Assembly: GCA_030018575.1 (NCBI GenBank)
Contig: JASEIA010000090.1
Location: forward strand, 1-5,599
Source of the DNA: Nanobdellota archaeon
GTDB taxonomy: Archaea > Nanobdellota > Nanobdellia > SCGC-AAA011-G17 > GW2011-AR17
DNA: 5,599 nt
Direction: 5' to 3'
Shown here: positions 1-4,809 of the stretch, in pieces
How the letters are laid out: the number at the start of each line of letters is the position of its first letter
Numbering within the stretch: position 1 is the stretch's first letter
Position numbers and translations under genes: made by a program
The notes under the pieces: generated by a model
What the model was told of the DNA's origin: nothing
The model's database searches: none
The model's input: the letters and a program-made list of their open reading frames with translations, nothing else

Positions 1-10
1 GTCTTTCAGA

Positions 11-53
11 TATACCTAATGGAATTGTATAAAAATAAATGTCATTAGGTATA
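11..53. promoter_or_regulatory. 11-bp inverted repeat flanking a TATA-like box
   Basis: A perfect 11-bp inverted repeat (TATACCTAATG at 11-21, CATTAGGTATA at 43-53) surrounds a 21-base AT-rich spacer containing TATAAAAAT at 28-36. Symmetric arms on both sides of a TATA box are a common layout for an operator that blocks TBP/TFB binding. No start codon follows on the plus strand before the antisense radical SAM gene. Read on the minus strand the box would start transcription near or beyond base 1, so it may serve a gene lying to the left of the window. An RNA hairpin or a mobile-element end are alternatives. The repeat is certain; its function is inferred. Confidence 0.45.
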
Positions 54-128
54 GATAACAAAAAGAGCCCATAAATCCTTATTATGAATAAGCATTCAAC
101 GACTTGTATAGCAATGGCGTAGGGGTTT

Positions 129-147
129 TAAGGGGATGTTCCCCTTA
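129..147 (-). terminator. 8-bp GC-rich hairpin after the radical SAM stop codon
   Basis: TAAGGGGA (129-136) and TCCCCTTA (140-147) form a perfect 8-bp stem with a 3-base loop, 7 bases beyond the TAA stop of the minus-strand radical SAM gene. It is well placed for 3'-end formation or mRNA protection. No U-tract follows directly on the minus strand; the first T5 run lies further on, at 64-60. An alternative pairing uses GGCG 116-119 with CGCC 149-152 and GGGG 122-125 with CCCC 141-144, with two bulges, so two exclusive folds are possible. The hairpin is seen directly; a terminator role is inferred. Confidence 0.45.
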
Positions 148-154
148 CCGCCTT

Positions 155-1297
155 TTACACTTCCTCGCTCTCTATCTCAAACTCGTCGTAAGTCGGAAGC
201 TCCTCAACAACAGCAGGATAAAGCCCTTTAGCTTTTAAATCTTTCTTCAGGTTCTGCACAGCAGTCCTTGACATTAAAAGCCTTAATTTAACTTCATCAA
301 CAGCAATCACGTCAGCATTAACCTTGTGCTTTGCAACCAGCTCTTCCATAATCCCATTAAGCTTTGCAATTATCTTATCCTTTTCCTCTTTTGCCATGTT
401 CCTTACCTTGTCATTATACCCAAAGGAAGGCTCAATGAAAAAGGCAGCGCCGCGAATAAGAGTATTTTCTTTTGTCAGCAAATCAAACTTCTGCCGAACA
501 TTCTTCGCCCTGCGGGCAATTCTCTTAGGCAATTGCACAGTATCCTTCAGAGAAACAGTGCAGTAATGCGCATCAAGATTAGTGTTCTTTGAGCAGTAAT
601 CAAGCAATGAAAGAGCCATTTCCTCGCTGCCTTTAACAGCGTATGAAATGTCATTTTTTGCCTCAAACTTATGCTCATACAATTTATTCACATTAGTGTC
701 TGATATCTCTAATTCATTCAAGTTAAGAAAATGCACTTTCCCAGCAAGCAAGTCGATTAACTGCATTGTTTCTTTCTCTTTCCCGGGAATAACCGGTATC
801 TCAACACCTTTCCTCATTGTAGTATGCACCTTCAATCTATCCCATAATCTTTTATCATCCAAAGAAGGATGAAACCTTATCTCATCCAGGCCTGCTTTCT
901 CAAGCCTTTGAATTACTTTTTCATTCACAAGATCCAAAGGAGTATAAAGATGCACATGAAAGCCCTTCCCAAAAGCTTTCTTCAATGTCTTAATTATCTT
1001 GATTGTCCTGTCGATTCTAGCCAAAGGGTCCCCTCCTGTCAAGCCAGCCCCCTTGCTTTCGCAGAGCTTCGCTTCTTCTATAATCTGCTTCAGTTCAGAA
1101 ACAGGCATCTCATTTGCATAAACAATATCCTTCCCAAACTTTAATTCAGATATCGGGCAAAAATAGCATGATGGCTTTTTAGGGCATATGCCAGTGACAA
1201 ACACAACCTCCTTTAAACCCTTAACACAAAGCTGGCAGCCTTTCGGCAATTCCCCTATTGCATAGGACTTGTATGGCGTTTTTTGGATTGCGCGCAT
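155..1297 (-). CDS. Radical SAM protein, COG2108-like (pyruvate formate-lyase activating enzyme-related)
   Basis: A cytoplasmic 380-residue radical SAM enzyme of unknown substrate. It resembles the archaeal COG2108 group, described only as related to pyruvate formate-lyase activating enzyme. Cysteines 38, 44 and 47 (GICPKKPSCYFCP) should hold the 4Fe-4S cluster that cleaves S-adenosylmethionine; the spacing is CX5CX2C rather than CX3CX2C. GLTGGDP at 85-91 is the SAM-contacting GGE-like motif. Further cysteines stand at 21 and 24 (CQLC), 235 and 246 (HYC), possibly for a second cluster. The C-terminal third is lysine-rich and ends in a glutamate-rich tail. I chose the ATG at 1297 over an in-frame TTG at 1315 because a TATA box centred about 26 bases upstream predicts transcription starting at that ATG, a leaderless mRNA. 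It is divergent from the nucleotidyltransferase gene. Family is fairly sure; the reaction is unknown. Confidence 0.88.
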   Translation of the reverse strand: MRAIQKTPYKSYAIGELPKGCQLCVKGLKEVVFVTGICPKKPSCYFCPISELKFGKDIVYANEMPVSELKQIIEEAKLCESKGAGLTGGDPLARIDRTIKIIKTLKKAFGKGFHVHLYTPLDLVNEKVIQRLEKAGLDEIRFHPSLDDKRLWDRLKVHTTMRKGVEIPVIPGKEKETMQLIDLLAGKVHFLNLNELEISDTNVNKLYEHKFEAKNDISYAVKGSEEMALSLLDYCSKNTNLDAHYCTVSLKDTVQLPKRIARRAKNVRQKFDLLTKENTLIRGAAFFIEPSFGYNDKVRNMAKEEKDKIIAKLNGIMEELVAKHKVNADVIAVDEVKLRLLMSRTAVQNLKKDLKAKGLYPAVVEELPTYDEFEIESEEV

Positions 1298-1318
1298 AGG
1301 GAAAGAGAGAAACAAGTG

Positions 1319-1327
1319 TAATTAAAA
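1319..1327 (-). promoter_or_regulatory. TATA box of the radical SAM gene
   Basis: On the minus strand this reads TTTTAATTA, preceded by an A-rich stretch (AAAAAGC) that could act as the BRE bound by TFB. Its centre lies about 26 bases before the ATG at 1297, which is the usual archaeal TATA-to-start distance. The transcript is therefore predicted to be leaderless, consistent with the pyrimidine-rich stretch and lack of a GGAGG-like site before the ATG. Confidence 0.5.
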
Positions 1328-1410
1328 GCTTTTTGGAGCTTATGCTTAGCCACTTTCCATAATATTTCAAACTGCTTCCTATACGAATCCGCAGTACGTG
1401 CTTTTGTATC

Positions 1411-1456
1411 ATTACTCCATCAAGTAACGATAGTTATTTAAATAAGTAACGATTAC
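1411..1456 (+). promoter_or_regulatory. TATA box within a cluster of GTAA/TTAC half-sites (candidate operator)
   Basis: A TATA box TTTAAATA (1437-1444) is centred about 25 bases before the nucleotidyltransferase ATG at 1465, predicting a leaderless transcript. A 10-base direct repeat AAGTAACGAT lies at 1422-1431 and 1444-1453, 22 bases apart (about two helical turns), one copy on each side of the box. Inverted pairs interlock with it: TTACT 1412-1416 with AGTAA 1423-1427, TAAC 1426-1429 with GTTA 1434-1437, and GTAA 1446-1449 with TTAC 1453-1456. Such a site would block the promoter when bound. The helix-turn-helix of the gene it controls is the natural candidate regulator. The repeats are seen; the operator role is inferred. 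Confidence 0.5.
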
Positions 1457-1464
1457 CTTATCCT

Positions 1465-2109
1465 ATGATTTCAAATGAAAAGACGGGCTTGTTAAGCATA
1501 TGGAAAGACAGGTTATTCGAAGGATTGAGTATATCTGAGATAATGGCTATTGCAAAGAAAAACTCAAAGCCGTGGGTTTTTAATGCTTTAAAGCTGCTTG
1601 TTAAAAAAGAGCTCCTGCTCTCGGAAAGGAAAGGCAATCTGGACATATACAGATTAAACATAGATAATCCCTGTCTATGGCAAATGATGCAATATCTTGA
1701 AGCGCAGGAAAGCCTTGGATTTCCGCTTATGCATATAATAACTGAAGCAATAAAGGCAATCCCTGAAAGAAACTACTGCCTTCTTGTGTTCGGAAGCTAT
1801 GCAGAAGGCAGGCAGAAGAAAGATTCTGACCTTGACATATGCTTCCTTGTGGAAAATGATATTCAGGAAAAAAAGATCAAGCCATACTTTAATGACGTCA
1901 AGCTAAATACGACAGCGCATATAGACGAGCATTATATTACATTTGAGGATTTTGTAAAGATGCTGCTAAGGCATGAAGAGAATCTTGCAAAGCAAATCTT
2001 AATAAAGCACAAGCTGTTTCTTAATGCAGACATTTACTACCGGCTTGTAAGGGAGGCGCATGAGCATGGATTCAAAGGCATTGCTTTATCTGGAGAGGGC
2101 AAAAAATGA
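1465..2109 (+). CDS. Helix-turn-helix / MNT-type nucleotidyltransferase (putative antitoxin of a HEPN/MNT pair)
   Basis: A 214-residue protein with two parts. Residues about 5-65 look like a winged helix-turn-helix (helices around LSISEIMAIA and KPWVFNALKLLVKKELL, then a basic wing at SERKGN). Residues about 85-190 are a minimal nucleotidyltransferase: G110-S111 and D122/D124 give the GSX10DXD signature (FGSYAEGRQKKDSDLDICFL). The third metal-binding acidic residue is not obvious; D154 or E155 are candidates. Known MntA antitoxins AMPylate the partner HEPN toxin; here that role is inferred from context. The gene overlaps the HEPN gene by 50 bases, indicating coupled translation, so the last residues (HEHGFKGIALSGEGKK) are constrained by the downstream start. 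The fused helix-turn-helix suggests it represses its own operon through the upstream repeats. No ribosome binding site precedes the ATG, consistent with a leaderless message. Confidence 0.87.
   Translation: MISNEKTGLLSIWKDRLFEGLSISEIMAIAKKNSKPWVFNALKLLVKKELLLSERKGNLDIYRLNIDNPCLWQMMQYLEAQESLGFPLMHIITEAIKAIPERNYCLLVFGSYAEGRQKKDSDLDICFLVENDIQEKKIKPYFNDVKLNTTAHIDEHYITFEDFVKMLLRHEENLAKQILIKHKLFLNADIYYRLVREAHEHGFKGIALSGEGKK
2051..2056 (+). promoter_or_regulatory. Ribosome binding site of the HEPN gene, inside the upstream gene
   Basis: GGGAGG matches the archaeal anti-Shine-Dalgarno CCUCC. It lies 3 bases before the ATG at 2060 and 9 bases before the in-frame ATG at 2066. The second spacing is closer to normal, so 2066 may be the true start. 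The site sits in the coding sequence of the nucleotidyltransferase, which supports independent re-initiation on the same mRNA. Confidence 0.6.
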
Positions 2110-2542
2110 GCTTGACCTTGCGGGGGCAATTTTCAAGGTTTCCACAAAGCCGGAAATCAAGCTTTTGCTTGAATTAAAGGAAGACGCAACTTTTTTCAGC
2201 GATGCAATAAGCAATGCATATTATTGCATATTCTATTGTGCGAAAGCATTCCTCTGTTCCAAAGGAATTATCACAGAGCCTCCTGAAGAGCATCAAAAAA
2301 CATATGCTGAGTTTGAAAAATTTGTCCTTTCAGGGGAGATTGACGTTGAGCTGCTGAATATCTACGAGTCGCTCGTTGTCAGAGCGGATGAACTGCTCGG
2401 CATTTTCAAGTGGGAAAAATCAAAGAGGGGGAAATTTACATACAGGAAGCTGCCACAGGCAAACATAGAGCCTGCAATTGAGAGCATTTCAAATGCAGAG
2501 AAATTCCTGAAGAATATCAACTTATTGCTAAGGGCTGAATAG
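2060..2542 (+). CDS. HEPN-domain protein (PF05168-like), partner of the nucleotidyltransferase
   Basis: A 160-residue, mostly helical protein; translation may start at ATG 2066, removing two residues. Residues 8-26 and about 47-70 (SDAISNAYYCIFYCAKAFL, then SKGI) match the helix of HEPN proteins that usually reads AYYAxFYAAKALL; H78 follows in the equivalent of the usual tH segment. R108-A-D110 corresponds to the RxxADY-like helix, and residues 141-152 to the last helix. In HepT-type toxins a RX4-6H(XY) motif forms the ribonuclease site and its tyrosine is AMPylated. That motif is absent: the protein has a single histidine (H78), with no arginine 4-6 residues before it. An insertion at about 112-136, rich in K/R with R123-x4-Y128 and LPQAN, replaces the site. 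It may be a variant toxin, a substrate-binding partner or an inactive relative. It overlaps and is presumably co-transcribed with the nucleotidyltransferase gene. Confidence 0.85.
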   Translation: MSMDSKALLYLERAKNELDLAGAIFKVSTKPEIKLLLELKEDATFFSDAISNAYYCIFYCAKAFLCSKGIITEPPEEHQKTYAEFEKFVLSGEIDVELLNIYESLVVRADELLGIFKWEKSKRGKFTYRKLPQANIEPAIESISNAEKFLKNINLLLRAE

Positions 2543-2555
2543 AAAGCAGCTGAAA

Positions 2556-2575
2556 TTATGAAATTATTATCATAA
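2556..2575. terminator. Weak AT-rich inverted repeat between convergent genes
   Basis: TTATGA (2556-2561) and TCATAA (2570-2575) form a 6-bp inverted repeat with an 8-base AT spacer, starting 13 bases after the HEPN stop codon. The surroundings are AT-rich on both strands. It could help end the HEPN transcript and any transcript of the opposing PIN remnant, but AT-only stems of this size arise easily by chance. Confidence 0.22.
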
Positions 2576-2867
2576 CAATTATTGTATAGGCAATTATATG
2601 TAGGTTCTCGGGCTTTTCAGCAATTAAGTACTTCTTTGCAAAAACCAATAATTTCTTGTCTCTTGTAACCAATATAAATCTTCTTTTAAGGCAAATTGCC
2701 ATATGAAGGCAGTCATAGAAGCTGATTGCATATTTTGATACAGTTTCAAAGTCCCTTGCCAATACATATTCCTCATCCGTGGGTGCAACAGCGTAACAAT
2801 TCTGAAGACTTTTTATGAAATCCAATTTTTCTTTGAATAAAGGCTCATCCTTATACCCCTTTTGCAT
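2556..2867 (-). pseudogene. PIN-domain (VapC-like) remnant lacking the N-terminal half
   Basis: An open frame of 103 residues whose middle matches the second half of a PIN ribonuclease: FYDCLHMAICLKRRFILVTRD (in two parts, FYDCLHMAI at about 50-58 and LVTRDKKLL at about 66-74) contains the third and fourth acidic positions of the family. PIN proteins normally run to about 130-140 residues and begin with a strand ending in a catalytic Asp (LDTN/S); that segment and the second acidic residue are missing. The frame upstream of 2867 is broken by several stops, and no ribosome binding site precedes the ATG. The last 15 residues (IIAYTIIVMIIIS-like) look like translated AT-rich non-coding sequence. 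I therefore read it as a decayed VapC-type toxin; a short functional protein is less likely. No VapB-like antitoxin is recognisable beside it. Confidence 0.62.
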
Positions 2868-2973
2868 TTGGAGCTTTATTTGCAGGACTTATATTTAATT
2901 CTTTGTCCTGAAAAGTATTCAGTTTTCCAGGATTGATAAAATGTATAAAACGATTTTGAAAATTGCAGGAAGC

Positions 2974-2981
2974 TTTAAAAA
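2974..2981 (+). promoter_or_regulatory. TATA box of the membrane-protein gene
   Basis: TTTAAAAA, preceded by purine-rich GGAAGC as a possible BRE. A start about 26 bases downstream would fall near 3004, leaving a 5' leader of about 16 bases that contains GAGGG (3011-3015), 4 bases before the ATG at 3020. The gene is thus predicted to use a short leader with a ribosome binding site, unlike the two leaderless genes on the left. Confidence 0.45.
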
Positions 2982-3019
2982 GAAGATAAGGCATTATTAA
3001 GGATAAAGAAGAGGGCAAA

Positions 3020-3568
3020 ATGCAAAAAGAATTCTGGAAAAACTTAAACAAAAAATGGGCAATCTTGGCTGCAATGGTGGCTTTTGACGGCATATCGTGC
3101 CATTATCCTGCGATATTCTTTGGAAAAACCATCCGCGAGCCAAACCCATTTACAGGGTATCTGCTAAACACATTCGGCGCGGCTTCTGTCTTTGCCCTTA
3201 TTCCGCTGGCAATATTTGCGCTATGGCTTGTTGTCACGCTAACCGCAAAATATGCAATCAGCCATGAAAAGAGATACAAAACACTAAAAGAAGCGGAAAA
3301 TGGGATTCTCAATTATGTGCTTGTTGCCTATTCGGTAATTATCGCAGGGGAAATCTTAATGCTGGCAGGCCGCTTTTCCGCATCCTTCCGCCAATTATTA
3401 TCCTTTTATTACAATAACCAGTGGCTGAATAAGATAAGCGGCACTTTCTCCAATTATCTGCTGGTTGTGGCTGTCATTGTGATTGCAGTGTTTATTTATT
3501 CCATTTATGACAAAATCAAGTGGAAAAAATCCATGAAGGGAACAAAATCAAGTGGAAAAAATCCATGA
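3020..3568 (+). CDS. Four-helix membrane protein, DUF5658-like
   Basis: A 182-residue integral membrane protein of unknown function. Hydrophobic segments lie at about 13-34, 52-78, 96-117 and 145-163, with charged loops (SHEKRYKTLKEAE at 81-93) and a lysine-rich C-terminus that is probably cytoplasmic. The first segment holds FDGIS and is followed by IREPNPFTGYL (38-48), an arrangement like the D-x-x-S/T ... E-x-NP pattern of DUF5658-type proteins; this match is from memory and tentative. The start is supported by TATA and GAGGG sites. The C-terminus is odd: a 30-base stretch coding DKIKWKKSMK is repeated with a 32-base period, so the second copy is read in another frame and ends the protein as TKSSGKNP. 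Without the duplication the frame would run about 200 bases further, into the convergent gene. It appears to be monocistronic. Confidence 0.78.
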   Translation: MQKEFWKNLNKKWAILAAMVAFDGISCHYPAIFFGKTIREPNPFTGYLLNTFGAASVFALIPLAIFALWLVVTLTAKYAISHEKRYKTLKEAENGILNYVLVAYSVIIAGEILMLAGRFSASFRQLLSFYYNNQWLNKISGTFSNYLLVVAVIVIAVFIYSIYDKIKWKKSMKGTKSSGKNP

Positions 3569-3571
3569 AGG
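3510..3571 (+). repeat. Tandem 30-base direct repeat, period 32
   Basis: Bases 3510-3539 and 3542-3571 are identical over 30 bases and are separated by two bases (GA). The period of 32 is not a multiple of three, so the copies are read in different frames of the membrane-protein gene. The second copy supplies that gene's stop codon (TGA 3566-3568) and the left arm of the following inverted repeat. The perfect identity points to a recent duplication or an assembly artefact. Confidence 0.9.
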
Positions 3572-3597
3572 CAAAAAAAATAAGAAATAAGCCTTCA
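3566..3597. terminator. Inverted repeat containing both stop codons of convergent genes
   Basis: TGAAGGC (3566-3572) and GCCTTCA (3591-3597) are perfect 7-bp inverted arms around an 18-base A-rich spacer that begins with A8. The left arm opens with the TGA of the membrane-protein gene and the right arm holds, on the minus strand, the TGA of the transglutaminase-like gene. A minus-strand transcript would meet a U-rich stretch ending in U8 in the spacer, suited to archaeal U-tract termination. The plus-strand transcript has no U-tract here, so any effect on it would come from the stem alone. Confidence 0.5.
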
Positions 3598-4197
3598 CCG
3601 CGGCCTGTAAAGCCCCTTCCTCACGCTTCCGTACAGACCAGCTTTCATCAGCCGTTCATCAACCTTCTGAAGCGATTTAATCATGGCTTTTGTCAAAAGA
3701 GGAAAGTGCCTTATCTCATCAAGCCTCTCCCCGATATAGCCAATGTCATCTTCGCTTGTTTCCCATCCCCTTGAGTCAAACACAGACAGGTTAAGAGGCA
3801 GGGAGTATTCCCGCAGCGTCTTCTCTCCTTTTGTATTGAAGTAAAAATCAAAATACGACATTACAAGCTCTCTTAATGTGCGGTAAACAGGCTCCCTGAA
3901 GCGGAGCGTAGAGAAATTTGATTTTGCAACAGCGCCCCATTGCTTTTTTTCCTTAAAAGGCGCTATAACATGGTCATCATCATTTACAGCCCTCAGGTCA
4001 AGCAGCATTGGCTCAAAGCCGATATGCCTTAATGCAGCAGCTGCGAATATTGCCCCTTCAAGGCAGTGCGCTTTCTTTTTCCTTGCAACCATAATAGGGC
4101 TTTTGCATTCTGACTCAGGGTTATAGCTAATGCTCTCCAGAAACTCCTGAACATCATATGGCTTTTGAAAGCCGCTGAAAATATTTTCTAATGCCAT
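3595..4197 (-). CDS. Transglutaminase-like cysteine protein
   Basis: A 200-residue soluble protein that I recognise as a widespread uncharacterised type with a transglutaminase/papain-like core. C45 in KKAHCLEGAIFAAAALR begins the helix typical of the nucleophile, and H76 in DDDHVIAPF is the likely general base. The expected third residue (Asp) is not clear; N94 in AKSNF or a nearby polar residue could serve. The next segment, FREPVYRTLRELVMSYFDFYF in two halves around 100-120, and the YSLPLNL segment (131-137) look like conserved blocks of the family. The reaction is unknown; protease, amidase and transferase are all possible. The ATG at 4197 is supported by AGGAG nine bases upstream. It lies 46 bases after the thioredoxin stop with no clear promoter, so it may be co-transcribed. 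Whether the two proteins share a task is unclear, since the thioredoxin has a signal peptide and this protein has none. Confidence 0.8.
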   Translation of the reverse strand: MALENIFSGFQKPYDVQEFLESISYNPESECKSPIMVARKKKAHCLEGAIFAAAALRHIGFEPMLLDLRAVNDDDHVIAPFKEKKQWGAVAKSNFSTLRFREPVYRTLRELVMSYFDFYFNTKGEKTLREYSLPLNLSVFDSRGWETSEDDIGYIGERLDEIRHFPLLTKAMIKSLQKVDERLMKAGLYGSVRKGLYRPR

Positions 4198-4206
4198 TTT
4201 GGTTTG

Positions 4207-4211
4207 CTCCT
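4207..4211 (-). promoter_or_regulatory. Ribosome binding site of the transglutaminase-like gene
   Basis: AGGAG on the minus strand, nine bases before the ATG at 4197, fixes this start. Between it and the thioredoxin stop lies a T6 run (minus strand, 4236-4231) that could cause partial termination. An AT-rich patch (ATAATAT) also lies there, but too close to the ATG to be a convincing TATA box. Confidence 0.6.
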
Positions 4212-4243
4212 GCAGATATTATGGAAACAGAAAAAAGAAACCA

Positions 4244-4789
4244 TTACAGGTTCCTCAATACACTGTCCAGAATGCCCCTGAACCTTTCTATTGTTGTTGC
4301 GCCAACATTCCTGTGCACTTCCTCTCCCTGATAGAAGAATATCTGCGTCGGAATGCCTCTCATGCCAAACCTTTCCCAGATGCCGTCATCATGGTCAGTG
4401 TTGAACGCAACAAACTTCATCCTGCCCCTGTATTCTTCGCAGGCATGGTCAAACACCGGCTTGAACCTTGTGCAGTACCCGCACCACGGCGCCCAGAAGC
4501 CAACAACAACAGGCATTCTGCTCTCAAGCACAAGCCTGTCAAAAGTCTCAGGCGTTGCCTGCTTCACGCATTCAAGCTCGCCGGGAGGAATGCGCACTCT
4601 AGGACCCAAAGCTTCCCTGAACCTGTCTGCAAACAGCTTCTGCCCGATGTCTGCAGAAAAACCTGAACTGGTTGCAAGAGGCGATACTCTTGATACTTTT
4701 CCAAAATTCATCAAATCTGCCTTTGTCAAAGCCAATGCCATAGGCAGCGCGATTAACAATACTAAAACCAATGCTAGTATTTTCTTCAT
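4244..4789 (-). CDS. Exported thioredoxin-like protein (WCGYC)
   Basis: A 181-residue thiol-disulfide protein predicted to act outside the cytoplasmic membrane. Residues 1-20 (KK then a long Leu/Ala/Val run ending in ALA) form a signal peptide, probably cleaved near 20/21, or an N-terminal anchor. Residues about 21-77 are an extra segment I cannot assign. The thioredoxin fold spans about 78-181: FWAPWCGYC with the redox pair C103/C106, and the cis-proline loop GIPT (P147), followed by IFFYQGEEVHRNVGA. C74 and C117 are extra cysteines that might form a structural or relay disulfide. WCGYC rather than WCGPC suggests a potential different from housekeeping thioredoxin. It has its own TATA box and a weak AGGGGG site at 4802-4797. 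The gene is visibly GC-richer than its neighbours, possibly from transfer or codon preference. Confidence 0.9.
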   Translation of the reverse strand: MKKILALVLVLLIALPMALALTKADLMNFGKVSRVSPLATSSGFSADIGQKLFADRFREALGPRVRIPPGELECVKQATPETFDRLVLESRMPVVVGFWAPWCGYCTRFKPVFDHACEEYRGRMKFVAFNTDHDDGIWERFGMRGIPTQIFFYQGEEVHRNVGATTIERFRGILDSVLRNL

Positions 4790-4809
4790 TTGTTTACCCC
4801 CTGTATTTA

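Noticed and set aside
11..53. A CRISPR repeat or a transposon terminal inverted repeat.
   Set aside because: There is a single pair of arms with no repeated units, no transposase fragment and no evident target-site duplication.
1..154. A tRNA or other structured RNA gene in the left gene-free stretch.
   Set aside because: No cloverleaf, TTCRA-like T-loop or acceptor pairing could be found; only the two inverted repeats are supported.
1221..1412. A 63-codon minus-strand open frame covering the radical SAM start region.
   Set aside because: It is out of frame with the radical SAM gene, spans its promoter, and resembles nothing.
2851..3093. An 80-codon minus-strand open frame over the promoter and 5' end of the membrane-protein gene, considered as a possible antitoxin for the PIN remnant or its missing N-terminus.
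   Set aside because: It has neither a VapB-like DNA-binding pattern nor the LDTN/S segment of PIN domains, and more than a quarter of it is antisense to the membrane-protein coding region.
3520..3774. An 84-codon plus-strand open frame starting in the tandem repeat.
   Set aside because: It is the alternative frame opened by the 32-base duplication and runs antisense into the transglutaminase-like gene; useful only as evidence of what the pre-duplication frame would have read.
4199..4666. A 155-codon plus-strand open frame antisense to the thioredoxin gene.
   Set aside because: It is explained by the GC-richer composition of the thioredoxin gene; the translation is Pro/His/Arg/Cys-rich with no fold-like pattern.
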